From positions 62,001 through 126,000 of the forward strand of contig DF239906.1 in assembly GCA_000507305.1 (NCBI GenBank): a stretch of DNA of 64,000 nucleotides. Reading direction: 5' to 3'. Below, piece after piece: positions 1 to 13,100 of this stretch (position 1 is its first letter; each line of letters begins with the position of its first letter). The translations under genes and the position numbers were made by a program. The notes below the pieces were generated by a model. That model did no database searches and was not told the origin of the DNA. It saw nothing but the letters and a program-made list of their open reading frames with translations. The stretch comes from Breviolum minutum Mf 1.05b.01 (taxonomy: Eukaryota > Sar > Dinophyceae > Suessiales > Symbiodiniaceae).

Positions 1-195
1 TACCGTTTTGTTTTCCAAAAAAACACCCAACTATTTGAAACCAACGAGCGCAAAACAAAAAAACATATTTTGCACACCTTGTGCATGGTTGAAACAGAAC
101 CTTGCAACAAACTACCCAAACACAGTCTTCCAGAGTGACTCCAGAAAGCAGGTCTTATATTGATAAACTGCAAATTGAAAGAAACCTTCAGCTCA

Positions 196-343
196 TCATC
201 TACTGTCCAGTTTGCTCACCAAAAACATGCTGGCAATCCAACCCTTTCTAATAGGAAAGGCACATGAAACCAGCCTTTCCATGATTTTCCTGGCAGTTGC
301 AAGGTCGTCCTCGTGAATGTCGGTTGAAGGGCCCATCTTGCAG
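196..343 (-). CDS. possible exon, unknown product
   Basis: An open reading frame of about 48 codons on the minus strand begins next to an AG acceptor and ends in TGA. The encoded stretch has balanced, charged composition (acidic start, then a helix-like segment around ATARKIMERL), unlike the surrounding A/T-rich intron-type sequence. No family is recognised. It lies downstream of the RlmJ-like exon and could belong to that gene or to the next. It could also be chance. Confidence 0.25.
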
Positions 344-755
344 GGCTAAAAATTCCACCAACGGTTGACACCTGGCCGGGACTCAGGGGACCGTTTTTTG
401 TTAAGTGAAGTGAAAATCAAACCTGATTGCTCTTACATCATGTGTATTTTTTTGATGGGGTATATTATATATAACTATGTAACTATGTATACATAATAAT
501 ACATAATGTATTTTGAAGTTGGTTGATGCCCCTGGAAGAGGTTAAACAAACAATTTCACAACAACTTCCTGACTACTTGTACTTGTACATCAAAAGGCAC
601 GCATCAGTCTATGCTCATTCCGGAAGGTTCTTCTGCGAATCGTATCTCACTCTGTGATCACCGCACTCTCTATCGTGCTTGATTCTGTGGAAACACAGTG
701 TGACAAACATACGTCCTCAAGGGCAACAACACAACAATTAACAAACAAAAACATC

Positions 756-860
756 TACACCCCCGAAGTTTAACATGGAACCTGAAAATCATGGTTTCCA
801 AAAGGACTTTCCTTTTCCAGGGACTTATTTTCAGGTTCCATGTTAAATTTCGGGGGTGTA
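756..860. mobile_element. Family F palindromic element (MITE-like)
   Basis: Near-perfect inverted repeat of about 105 bp. The left arm starts TACACCCCCGAAGTTTAACA and the right arm ends in its complement (TTAAATTTCGGGGGTGTA). An inner arm GGAACCTGAAAATCATGG is mirrored around the centre. Related copies lie at 13422, 31660 and 32268. Confidence 0.7.
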
Positions 861-1382
861 AAGAGCACCCAGGTTTCGGTGAACCAAAAAGAAATACAGG
901 ACTCTTCAGTGGCTTCCAGGTACCCCGTGATGTACTGAGCTACTATAGTGGATCCATCCATTTCAGCAGTGAAAACTCACCCAAGACCACCTTGCCACAT
1001 CACCATGACTCGTCGAACGGGAGCGCAGCCGTGCGATACCATTTTGAAAGTTACCCTCAGGTGAGGTCGACTTTAAAACATGTCGGTTTCCCTATGGTTT
1101 CGTTGTCCAAAAAATGGATTTCAAAAATGGAACAATTGGAGGGTCAGCGAAACAAAAAACAACCATCTAAGTTTGATGATGACTTAAGGGTGGAGAGACT
1201 GTACAAATGAATTAAATGCCAGTTGGAGGTATTGAAAAACGTCACCTGACGTTTCTACAGTCATTTTCGTAGAATTTACCTTTAATGTATCTTGAAACAG
1301 TATTGAAACTCTACATGGGTTCCTGCTAATCAGCAGGGACATCTGGGTGCCAGCCACCGACTCTCCCCATGGGCTGAGTTAC

Positions 1383-1451
1383 ATCTTCTTGAACGAGATC
1401 ATACATGCCACGCCCAGCATGTGTGTCCAAATATGTGAAGGGCGATTTCTC
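1383..1451 (-). CDS. RlmJ-like rRNA adenine-N6 methyltransferase exon (partial)
   Basis: This exon reads FTYLDTHAGRGMYDL, which closely matches the SAM-binding motif of bacterial 23S rRNA (adenine2030-N6)-methyltransferase RlmJ, a family known for YLDTHAGAGxYDL. It opens after an AG acceptor (CAAGTCAG) and a GT donor follows the aspartate codon at the end. RlmJ methylates an adenine in large-subunit rRNA. Only this exon was found; the substrate-binding and catalytic parts must be in exons I could not see or beyond the left edge. It lies about 2.6 kb downstream of the last PPR exon on the same strand, so it is probably the next gene, although fusion cannot be excluded. The motif match is seen; the function is inferred from it. 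Confidence 0.6.
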
Positions 1452-1529
1452 CTGACTTGTTTGAAAGTGATTTCTATTTCTTTGTCGACAAAACAATGAG
1501 TCAAGCATCTCGGATCTTTTCAAGAAATT

Positions 1530-2040
1530 TTCAGTAGGGGGCTACAGTATGGGGCATTCCCATGGGATTAGCACATAAAATATAAATATCTGCTTTTTCT
1601 TACATAATTGTTTACATTTACATAACTTTAAATAGATCTTGAGGTTCTGTCACCGGACCTGTCCACAATAGGGGACCAAAAAGAAAAGGAGAATCGGAGA
1701 ATCTCTCAATTTCTTACTAGCACGAAAAACTAGCAACTAGGCTGTTGAAATATATTTTGAAAGCGCCTTATGTATCAACCCAACGTGGTGGTGGCATATC
1801 ACTTTGCCAACTGATTTACAGCCTTTCTCTTCACCTTGAACTTGTTTTGCAACTATGTACTCCTTACTATCTACACTTATTTTGACCAAATCTCAATGCT
1901 TTTCAACAAACACCGCATGAAAATCCAACAAATCAGTGGAGCTAAATGTGTAACCTAAACCTTTCCACCACTTTCTCCTTGGTGAATTGCTGCAACAATG
2001 CAATGAGAACAGTGTGCTTGAAGCAATCCTGAGTACAAAA
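1530..2040. other. no gene recognised
   Basis: A/T-rich sequence with no convincing exon, palindrome or RNA gene on either strand. It probably lies in an intron or between genes. Confidence 0.4.
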
Positions 2041-2044
2041 AACA

Positions 2045-2110
<66 letters not shown>
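2045..2110. repeat. (TTG)n microsatellite, about 22 units
   Basis: Uninterrupted TTG/TGT trinucleotide run. The poly-N, poly-Q and poly-C frames across it are simple-repeat artefacts, not genes. Confidence 0.95.
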
Positions 2111-2112
<2 letters not shown>

Positions 2113-2604
2113 TTTCCACCCAATCTGTCTTTGTGACTTCTCAATGTAGGGAAAAACGTGCGTGCTGCAAATGCTACTGCTTCGAGCTCCAATCCAATCA
2201 ATGAGATTCCCAAGTTTCATCTCGTGATCTATTCCAAAATCATATTTTTCATATCATGGATCTTAATTTTGAGTCAATGTTTCCGATTAATTTGTATGTA
2301 TTTGTAAGGTTTGAACCATCCAAAAGGAGGTTTTTGGTCCAACAGCATGTGATTTTTGTTCCATGGCACCTGGTGCCTGCCCCAACTGGGAAAATTCTTG
2401 GGTCATGTCACAGGTCTCAACCGAGCAAGGGTTTAAAACACCCTTGTTACATGTATATATTCCGTTCTACTGTATACTGGCTAAAAAACGACAGGATCCA
2501 TGTAGTATCTTCCACTGCCATGGCAAATGAAATACTCCCTCTACATAACTGGCCAAGATTTTCCAATTTCCCCACCCTACCGATATCAACCAATCAACCA
2601 ATCC

Positions 2605-2607
<3 letters not shown>

Positions 2608-2702
<95 letters not shown>
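2608..2702. repeat. (CAA)n microsatellite, about 32 units
   Basis: Uninterrupted CAA run, in opposite orientation to the array 500 bp to its left. The two arrays could pair as a long hairpin. Confidence 0.95.
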
Positions 2703-2703
<1 letters not shown>

Positions 2704-2961
2704 GCCACAACCAAACGGACCCCCCTTTCTTTTGACAACCACCAACTCACACAACAAACGACTCCACACCGAGATTCTAAGGAGCTTCCGGCCTGGCATA
2801 AATGATCATAACGAGAGGCTGTGAAGCCTCCGGCGGGGAACGGTTGGAGTCATTCAATCAATGGTAACGGTGGCCCCAAGTACTATATGGCATATGGGTT
2901 GGATCTAGCACCAAATGGAAAAGTGGAGGTGAAACAAGGGACCTAATGATCCTCAGGACCT

Positions 2962-3078
2962 AATGGTTAATTGTTGGTTTGGGGCGTTTGTGTTTTGGGA
3001 TTCTAAGAAAATGCCCTTAAGTAACAATCCCTTTCATTTTCGGGGATCCCAGGAATCCAAACCAACAATTAACCATAA
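2962..3078. mobile_element. Family I palindromic element
   Basis: The left arm AATGGTTAATTGTTGGTTTG is mirrored by the right arm CCAAACCAACAATTAACCAT, with a central AACAATCCCTTTCAT core. Relatives lie near 24825-24950 and 7690-7860. Confidence 0.65.
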
Positions 3079-3121
3079 GCTGGGTCATGGCTCAAACAAA
3101 AAAACATGTTAGGATGGTTTG

Positions 3122-3223
3122 TACCCTCCCTGAATTTCTCGCACCTGAAAATGGATGGTTGGAATACTCGGTTCCTTTTTGGGATGGCCTATTTTCAGGA
3201 GCTATGTTAGTTTTGGGGAGGGT
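3122..3223. mobile_element. Family A palindromic element
   Basis: Starts TACCCTCCCTGAA and ends in TTTTGGGGAGGGT. The inner arm CACCTGAAAATGGATGG is mirrored by TTTTCAGGAGCTATGTTAG. It is the leftmost clear copy of the commonest family (others at 24721, 34582, 41252 and 60583). Confidence 0.7.
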
Positions 3224-3549
3224 GATGGCTCAAAATTCATGAATTTCATTTTCCCAAACTCCCAAGAATTTGGATTATTGAACATGAAATGGCTCATAGT
3301 TCATTCACCAACACTCTGCGAAACTTGCGAAACAAAATCTTGAGGGGCACAAATGGCACAAATTGGAGGGTTTTCACATATACATGAATTGCTTTGCAAG
3401 TTTGAGGGAAAATTTCAAGGCACTGGTGATATTGCAATCCACTTGCATAAGATTATCACTTGTTTCCAAGATCCGAGACCAAACGCCCATTGCTTTAAGG
3501 GGACAAACAGGTGATCAAATAGAATCCCCAACAAAGGCTCATTTTATTG

Positions 3550-3654
3550 TACCCTCCGGTAAACTAACATAGCAATGCAAATCCACCTTTTCCAATAGGA
3601 CATACATCTACGCATGGTGAAATTTCTATTGCTATGTTAGTTTACCGGAGTGTA
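3550..3654. mobile_element. Family G palindromic element
   Basis: Arms TACCCTCCGGTAAACTAACA and TGTTAGTTTACCGGAGTGTA enclose an unpaired centre. Copies lie at 23173 and 25665. The inner AACTAACATAG suggests kinship with family A. Confidence 0.7.
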
Positions 3655-4025
3655 TCTCTGCAATCGGGTCTCAAGTGTTTGTGTGTGTGTACCTGAATCT
3701 TACGGTGCAAAAGTTGATCTCTTTAGGCCGTAAAGAACAGAGCACGTAATCCGGTACTCCCTCTCTCGCTATCAATTGAAAAAAAACATGAATCTAAAAA
3801 TACATCCAGGTTCATACTGATACATCTTTATTGTTAAAAAATCACAAACACAAAATAAAGATATAAACTCGCTTGGCAATTCAAAACCTTACAAATCTAC
3901 AATCTGAAAAATCCTCTTAAAAACAACACCAAATAAACAATTAACAATTCCCTCCAACATGTCTTTGTCAAGTTGGGAAAAAACCTTGGAAATCACCTTG
4001 TACCTCCCCAATCGTCACTGAATTC

Positions 4026-4135
4026 TCACTGAACCGAGATGCCATCCATTCCAGCTGCTACCATAGCATCTAGCAACTCAAAGACCTTTTTCCATTTGGA
4101 AGCTGCAAAACAGCAACTGACAGCAGCATTATAAC
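4026..4135 (-). CDS. PPR repeat exon, probable last exon of the PPR gene
   Basis: After a CAG acceptor the exon reads YNAAVSCCFAASKWKKVFEL, then a second helix ending MVAAGMDGISVQ and a TGA stop. This is a full PPR motif: YNAA helix A, conserved W, helix B. It starts with two bases of a split codon, the same phase-1 position used by other PPR exons in this gene. A GT donor seven codons before the stop could instead continue splicing, so calling this the end of the gene is an inference. Confidence 0.7.
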
Positions 4136-7100
4136 CTGTCGGCTGCAGCTGGATGGCTGGATGGGGATGGCTTACAGAGATGAAAGGATCCGTTTTTGAG
4201 ATTGGAACAAACATATTAAAATGTATACACAAATATGTGTATGCATTAAAATAGCTACTTCTTTACGTGGATACTTTTTGTATGTATACCGTATACCATG
4301 TATCACTGTAGAATGACAGTTTACTAGAACTTTGAACTCTCGAAATCCGTCGGCATTCCGCCTTTCCCACCCCTCCCCCATTTTCTCACCAACAAAAATC
4401 ATGGAAGAGTGGGGTAGATGCTCAAAATCAAGAATTTTTAAATTTTGCTCACAATCATGAAGAATCAAAACACCCTTCATGTTTGGAAACTTTTGTTTTA
4501 AAGACATTGTTGAAACTGACAGCATTCCTTGGCAAGTTGATACTTATCAACACTGCATCCCCCCCATTTTGGGGGGTGAGCCCGGTGAGCCCGGTGGAGA
4601 ATGTGTTTGTAAATTCTTCCACGAGGCCGTGGAAAAGTCCAGTGCTGCTGGACTGAAAACTACTACCCAATAGCATAAACCATCTGCAACAACAAAACAA
4701 TGATTGAACCAGTTTCTTCCCAGTGACCTTTTTGGGTGTTTTAAGTGGCCCTTTCAAGGGTTAAGTGACCTCCATTTGGGTGATCAAAAGGTCACTTGGA
4801 AGAAGCTGGAAGATGCTTTCAAAAATCTACGGGGTATTCAACAAAATCCCATCTCATATAGTTCAAACTCCACTCGTTTAAAAAAGCACTTAGATTTAAT
4901 TTCAACCGAAATTTTCCTGTGGGAAGCTTTGCTGAAAAAAACAACCAAACTCATTACACCCCTGAAGATTGACATTTTGCACATAATTCCCTGGAGGTTT
5001 GGTTCAGATCATTTTCCTTTCTATATAAATCGGTGATGGCTGTAGGGATTCACCAGCCGTTAAATCTTCCAGGGGGTGTAAATATGGGTGTTTCCTTACA
5101 TGGTGGTACCCCGAAAAAACAACCCCAAAAATGATGATTTTTTAGTAGGAATTTCCCCATGGGTTTGTTGGGGAAAACCACCATTTTAGGAAACATCCAT
5201 ATCATTATCATTATCATATAGTTTTTTAAAACAACACTAAAAATGGATGGATGATTTGATATATACCTGGTATATGATTTTAGGAAATCCCCAACCCTTG
5301 AGAAACCATGGAGCTGATTCGATCGATAGGAACTCGCCCCTGGTACATCTCATCTAACAGCTCCAATGCGTGAGACCATTCACACGTGGCCTTTCGCCGA
5401 AGGTGAACGAAGAGGCTCCATTACGTATGGATGTCCCGTTGGAAAGTTAGGATTAATGGTTAGTGGGTTAGTAAATGGTTGGTAAATGGTTAGTAAATGG
5501 TTAGCTATAACCTACTTATACATGGGGTGCATTCGGGTGTACAATCCACTTGGGAAACCATTTGTATAAAAAACTAACTTCTTGGGATATTCCCAAAAAA
5601 AAGGCCCATGATGTCGTGCCATTTTTTTTTTCTAGATGAAGCTGAGTTTTGACCTTCAATTTGAATTTAGGTTTTTTTCAGATGCCATGGATATACCTCT
5701 GATATATAATTATGCATATATACGCGTAAATATATATATATATATATATGTATATAATGTATATACTTCTTTTTGTATACACTGCCATAACAAACATACC
5801 TCACATCACAAAATGCACAAGAGTATTCTGTGTTGACAGTATCCATGTCTCACGATCCGTTTCAACCAGAAACACATCAGCAGCTGATCGTTTAGAAAAA
5901 ACACATGGGACCCTGTGCCAAGGTTATCATTGAATTTCACGAATTCGGTATGGAAGTTTCCACCAACCCTACTAAGGACCATCCACCAACCCTAAGGATC
6001 ATCCAACAACCCCGGAGGATCATCCCAACCTACCAGTCCCTTTGAGTGAACATGTCAATGGAAACCAAAGGGACGATCCATATACCCTGAAGCGCCTCGA
6101 GATCCTGGAAGATTTGAAGAAGTAATCATGGCTATAACCTCCCTAGTTACTGCGAATCTAACTTTGACATCCCAACAAATACATGCACCAATCAACACAT
6201 ATGATAAACATACTACACACAAATTAACAAATACATGAACATTTTCTCAAACAAAAACAAAAAACTGTGGTACAAATACACCAAAACTATTCCTCACCAA
6301 CCATAAAGCTACCTGTTTGAGGTAACCCCGAATTTTAGCCGGATGAGATGTATGATCTACAACCCCTGCAACTGTGCGAATATACAGTAATATGACAACA
6401 TACATGTATTTCCACCCAAATATATAACTGAATCTTTGAATGGACATCAAACATAAACCCTGGAAAGTTAACGGCCGGAAGCCCCTAAAAATTCACCCAA
6501 TTGAAAGGGAAAATCATCTGGAACTAAACCTTGAAAAACCACCTGGAAAAGATCGATGGCGCAGGCGCCACTCCCATGTACGTCTTGGTTTATCATGGCC
6601 CCGTATCCTACGAGCCTGGCAGGCACTGATGGCACTGTTGTAGCTAATCACCTGTTCGGGTGACGGTGACATGGCCACGGCAGCAACAAAAATCTTGTAA
6701 ATGGGGTGACATGGGGGGCCCCAAACAGCTCAATTAGTATGGTAACTATACCATACATTGAGTGTCTGGAAGCTGGATTCTGACATTAGCTGATGAAATT
6801 ATATTTTCCTGATTGTCATTGGGTAGGATTTCATCCTCGTTGTTTTGAAGTAAAAAACACCAGTGTTTTGCTTTGACCTTCTAGGGAACTACATTACATA
6901 TCCCACCAATAAAAATGGTGATCGTTCCCTGGAGTGGAAATGCTTTACTGCTCAATATGAAGGTACAACTTCCACCCCTACAACATAGATAAACATACCT
7001 CTTCCTAGGGAAAATCAGGGTGACTTAATCACACTCGCAAAAAGCCTAAAGTTGACCCAGTCTTCTTCACCTCAAAAAACATATTGATAATTCTTGATGG

Positions 7101-10100
7101 AAGATATCGGGATAACCACCTGAGATGGTATGAATTCCTTAAAAAAAAACACTGGGAGATTCTGAATCGCAATTGGGTTAGTCGGATAGTCAAATGTCTG
7201 CCATCAACAATATCAACAGAATGTTTCTGCTATGGATCAGCAAAGAGGTGATACCAGGTGATAACCCAGTCATCAGTGGAAATAGCTCAAATGCTGCTCC
7301 AAATCCCGGAGAAATCATTCATTATACCAACAAACCATAGGATTGATACAGCAACGTCCGAGACATATGCATAATGAGATTGTACTAAATTACAACTACT
7401 GTAATAGTTGATAAAATGTTATTAACCTACATAAAATAAAACAAATCATTGATCCTAAATTCCAATGGCACACCCCAGAAACCAACCAAAAAATATCAAA
7501 CAATGTATTCCTCCCATACCCCAAAAAAAGATGGTGGCTGGATTTTTTTTGCTCAGCCAAAAAACCCGCACATGGCTTCCACTTTTGCCAAGCAACATCT
7601 GGAGACAGTTTTTTGCATCTCATTCCTTTCAACAACTCGGTGACCTGGCTGTTGCGCCATCTTCCCAGCCTTCTTAAAGGTGCCCATCCCATACCAATCA
7701 ACCACCCGGTAGCTTTAAGATTCAAAGGTTTAGTACCCCTTAGTAACAATCCCCTTGTTATAAGAGGATCCCAAATATCCAAACCACCGGGACCCAAAAG
7801 CACCAAGCCAAACCCCTTAGCTGAAAAAAATTGGGCAGCCTTAAGTAATTAATGACCTCCTTGGGGGAAAAAATGTGGTGGATAATCCCTTTCATATAGC
7901 TGGATGCTGACTATTTCCTAAGGAGATCGATTTCTGGGCGAGATTTTTTTTCGAATTTGCGCAGCACTTTTTTTTCATGAACCTCTGGAAATTGAGTGGT
8001 TCATTTTATATCAATTTATGGTGATCTTGCTGCAAGAATTTGTTGATCAAGGGGGTGACCCTCATTCTTCTAAGGGATGGGATGTACCTATAAAACCCAA
8101 ACAACACATCCATGGTACTTTCACAGCACCGCTCAACTGTCCTGTCCAAAAGATCTTAAAAAAAAAAAACGTGTGGTGTTTCAATATCAAATACCGACAC
8201 TGGCATATTCTCCATCTATTGTACATGATTCTTCCTTGAGTACATAACTTCTGCCAACATTCCAATGTTTTTTTTAGATTACCAATTTGTCACCAAAAAG
8301 ACACTTAGATTTGCTAAAAATGGATGAATCAAAAATCAAAACGATGTGTAGAAAGCAAGCATCATCTTAGACTCAACAGAACACACTGCCCATTTGTCCA
8401 AGCGACTACCGGTAGGTTTTCCCGATTCACCGCAATGGCGGTGTTAAAGGTGAGGACATTCGGTTCAATGTCCTCAACTGACCCGGTAGATCAGTTGGAA
8501 AGGTACTTCTACAGAAAAGAAACATGAACTATTCTGTCGAAAAAGACTGATCAAATGTTACAACTAATCAAACTAGAACTATATATGATAATAGTTGATG
8601 TTTCTTCTGTAAATGTATAATATATATACTGTATATATGTCTAATATCCTTGCTGGTGTCCAAATAAATTGGCCGCATTTCACGATAAATTCCTTACCAC
8701 CACTAGATCTACCAATCTACCTCGATAGTGCGTTGCTCGTAGCTCCATTGAAGCGCTGTTTTTTCCATTTCTTGGTTGAGGCATCTTTTATTTGACAAAA
8801 AAACATAAAAAACGTGGCACACATACCCATAGGATCCATGTATATATGGTATACCCATAGGATCCATGGGATTGGTATTATATTTACCAACATTTAGTTG
8901 ATTTTTATGGTTAAATGTAGGTAACTATACCATACATGGATCCTATGGGATAATAAACTTCACTCCCTTCCAGTCACTGATATGAAACACCTAGCCTTTT
9001 GAATGGTACTTGTTACCTTCCCATCTGACTATATACGGATGTTTCCAAAAATAGTGGGTTTTCCCCCAAATCATCCGTTAAAAAATAGGCTTTTCCATTA
9101 TAAACCATCCATTTTGGGGTACCCCTATTTTTGGAAACATCCATATACATCTATAAAAGAAAACCCCTGGTGAGACGAGATCAAATCATCCGTAATCGCC
9201 CAGGTTCTGCATCCATCATTTCCTCCAGAAGCTGCAGGCTTTGTTGCCATGATCCACGGAAAACCAAGCTGCCCAGCAGGGCATTGTAGGAAACCCTTCC
9301 GACCGGACAAAAAAAAACACACACACTTGATAACACAGAAAAACACGAAAACAAAAAACCAAACGTAAACAAAAAAAAGCAATGTTCGAAGAAAAACGAC
9401 TTTTTAACACCAAGTTTCACTATACTGTCATCAAGAGATCAACATATTATTTTTGCAGTGTAGGGAGGTATGGGGATCTCCATGGGGTCTCCACTGGATA
9501 TTCCATTTGTAAAACATCAGACATACAGCCTAATCTCCGTGCCTAATCGCAACTCTTGGACACTTGGGGTCCCAAAGTCAATAGTTTTGCAACGTGAAGT
9601 CCCTTTTGATAAATAAACATCGTCAGCATATTAGTGATATCCGGTGATATCCGGCAAAGTTCAGCCATATCGTGGCTAACATCATGTATCAGTTCGACAG
9701 AAAAACATGTTGAAAATTGAAAATCAGCAGCATCTTCCAAGTCACACTGTAGGATTGATATCTTCTTGCAGCATCTGACTGAATAGGCCTCCCCGGGTCC
9801 CCAATCATCTGCAATAGCTTGACTTATATCGACGCATCCCCACAACAGTCACGCAGCATGTATACTCATGCATATATCTTTTGCCCCATAATCAATCAAG
9901 TTTCATTGGAAACATGATCCATGTAAAGAAAGCAATGATGTTGGAGGGACCCATTTTCCACTCCCATGATGATCAGTGAAAAAGCATGCAGCAGGTTCCA
10001 CGGAAATATGCTTGAAATCACAATTGAAATGAACACCTCCCGTGTTCAAATGATTGGTCATTGAAGAAGTACATCAAAATCCATCAAATTCACAAACAAC

Positions 10101-13100
10101 ATTTTTGGTAACCTGAAAAAAAACATCTGGATGAGTTGTGTTTCTTAAAAAAGGCATCTGACCTGTAGAACGCGCCTACAATTCTAGCTATCCACTTGAA
10201 ACTTGATTTCTGAAGGCTCAACACTGTCGCCTAAAGCGGTGTGCCAATCAGGGCTTGCACTAACCAAGGAGTTGAAGGTCCTGAGAAAATGGAGTGAAGC
10301 TGTATACATGGCAACAGAAACCCTGTTCACAAACGGGTAATTTATGTAATATGTCCAGTCGACTACATACTTTCCGAACTTGAGATGCCATCTTTTTGAT
10401 GTTTGCTTTGGAGAGTGAAAATCTCATAATCCAGTATGTATATGTGTGCATGAAATTCAACCGGCAACCTATACCTTTCTAATGATATCTAGAGGAGCCT
10501 TTAAAGAGCTGTATCTATAAAACATCCTGATATGGACTACATATGTAAATGTATCATGTATATATATATAATGCACAATGTTTATACGTATTGTAGAAAA
10601 CTACTTGACCAATGAGCCAGAATTATTCCAACAATATGTCATCCTGATGTCTCAGTGGCTCGAATCATTGGTACGGGAACATCCCAGGAATCCGTCTGCA
10701 TCTGGGTGAAAGTAAGATGTTTCATCTCAACGTGTGTTCATCTTACTGTTGATGAAAGAGATCCTGCACCACCTGGAATGTAAAAAATCCTCTAAATAAT
10801 GGGATACACTACCACATCAACTGGTGCCGGATTTCAGCCGTTAACAGTTTTACCATATTTCAAACCAACAAACACATGTCCACTTTCCTGAACTGTTGGG
10901 AATCATTTTGTTGGAAGGTTTCCTCTACTCAACTACCATCCTACTTGGGGCTTCACGTTGTACCCCAGCTCCGCATGCAAGAGTCCGAATGGATGGCTGT
11001 AATTTCTGCCTGCATGACTGTACTGTTTCGCGGCGGCTGTGAAGGAAGTGTGAACAAACACAAACCCGAAACAAGGTCCTAAATTGAAATGATTGAAATT
11101 AAAACAGTCAGTCAGAATTTGGATATTCTCTCTCTATCTCTCTGCAACATTGGCGAGTGAAGGCTTAACTTGAGATCTACCATTAAACATGCTACCCCTT
11201 CCTGGCTGGGGTTCACACCCAAGGTTACAACTCTGGTGCCACACAAACTTACGTTTGAAACTCCTGACAGTTTGCAAAGAATCCTATGTTCATCATCTTC
11301 CAACAAGTTGTTGGTAAAGTGAGCCCTTCATTCATTCCAACACACGTGAGCCACTTGACCAACCATCAAAACACAGGAAACGCTTTCTGGAAGCCATTTT
11401 TAGTAAGGGCAAACAACCTGAAATACCAACTGAGATGTGACCCATCTTCAAGTGTTTTCTGTTGACTTGATGTTTCCATGGCACCTTCGCAGACTTTCCA
11501 ATAGATTGATGGCTTCTTCCCAGTGCTCAGCATTTTCACAGGCGCTAATAGCAGCATTGTAACCTCATATCTGGGCAACGTTTGGTTCTAGCTAAGTGAT
11601 CTTAGCATTTCAATCATCAAGGAATTGACAACAACAACAACAACAACAACAACAATACTTATTCAAATAGAGATACTGTACACAAATTCATAGATACATA
11701 CATATTATATGACATTGATTTGGTTTACCAAATATCTTCTGCAAAGCAACCCCATGTGATTCCATGTGGCTGTTGGAATCTTGTTCCAAGCTTAGCCGGT
11801 CAAAATTTCTCACGTGATCATGGAGCAGGGATCAAAATCTCTTGTGGCATTCCATTGTACTGGTTGGTTACGAGGGTTTCTGAAATTGGTGCTTAATATA
11901 TATATATATATTATATTTATACGTATATATATATACAATTCCTATAGTATATAGTATAACTGGGTAATCTAATCCCCTATAGAGCCCAAACAAGGGGGAA
12001 TTGAATCTCGTGACCCGTTGAAAAAATCAACAAAAATCCTTTGCATCCCAGCATCTGATTACATTTGGTGTACAGTGCCTGACACAGATTTAACGAGGGA
12101 ATTGAGGACTGGTTTTTCCTTCAGGATATGCCAGGTTTGTTGAACACCATCTTGAATTACGCAAGTGACGTGGCGTATGGACAACCATTTTTGAATACTT
12201 GCCAGAAAACATGACATGGAAAGCCTGAAAGATGACCACTTTGAAAAGGAATATCAGCTTCAACAGTTCCATTTTTCGGAACCGGCCGTTGGTTTGCATG
12301 GGTGGAAAATAAGATACAAAGTTCAGCCGCAAAACCCAAAAAGCAAAACATCAAACGGGTTTGTTAATAGGGATTCCCACGATGGATTAAGTATAAGTAT
12401 TGCTACTATAATCCACCAGATTGCCCCAACAATCAGTGTTTCGTTCACGGTTCAGTTAAATGTTTCCAATTGACTACTCATAAACACTGTCAACAAAGGA
12501 TCAGCATTGCCATTTATTACATGGACAATCATCCCACTTGTATAGTACATGATACACCGTCATCAATAGAAATAACACACCCACTCCAGTTGTCCTCCAT
12601 CACATGACATGATAACCCCACCACCCACTGAACGGAAGTGGGGAAATCAACCATCCAATCATAGCCAACATTGCTATCACATCATTCCAACCATTCCCAA
12701 AAGTCAAAAACCACTTCGCAGTGCCTGGAAGGCATTCCATGCAAAATGTCCAATGCTTTTGACCATTGGCTACCCTTCCTGGGCGTGACTTAAAACGGCT
12801 TGAGGTTGTCTTCCTTGAGTACCACTTGATTTTCAATGAGAAAAATTGCTTGGTTTTCAACTGGAAAAATTGTAAAATTGTATGGAGTGGATGTAATCTG
12901 TGGTTTGCATATCTGAGTCAGTTGGAAAATTGTTGTTGTCAATCTGTTGTTTACCAATATGAATTCAGGCATTTAAAGGATTCCGCTACTCAATCACTAC
13001 TCTTCATTTAGTTTGTATGATAGGTGGTGGGTTCAACCATAGCCCCATGGGCAACTTGTTTTCAACTTGGAAAACCCACTAGATTTGTAGGGCCCCCAAA

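Noticed and set aside
1893-2220. ORFs with poly-N and poly-Q tracts
   Set aside because: They are translations of the (TTG)n array; the flanks show no protein-like sequence or splice signals.
2256-2805. ORFs of 92-159 codons on both strands
   Set aside because: Open only because of the (CAA)n array; overlapping in three frames.
10960-11082. Plus-strand ORF containing VISACMT, reminiscent of PPR
   Set aside because: The resemblance is limited to a few residues, on the wrong strand, with no W or helix B.
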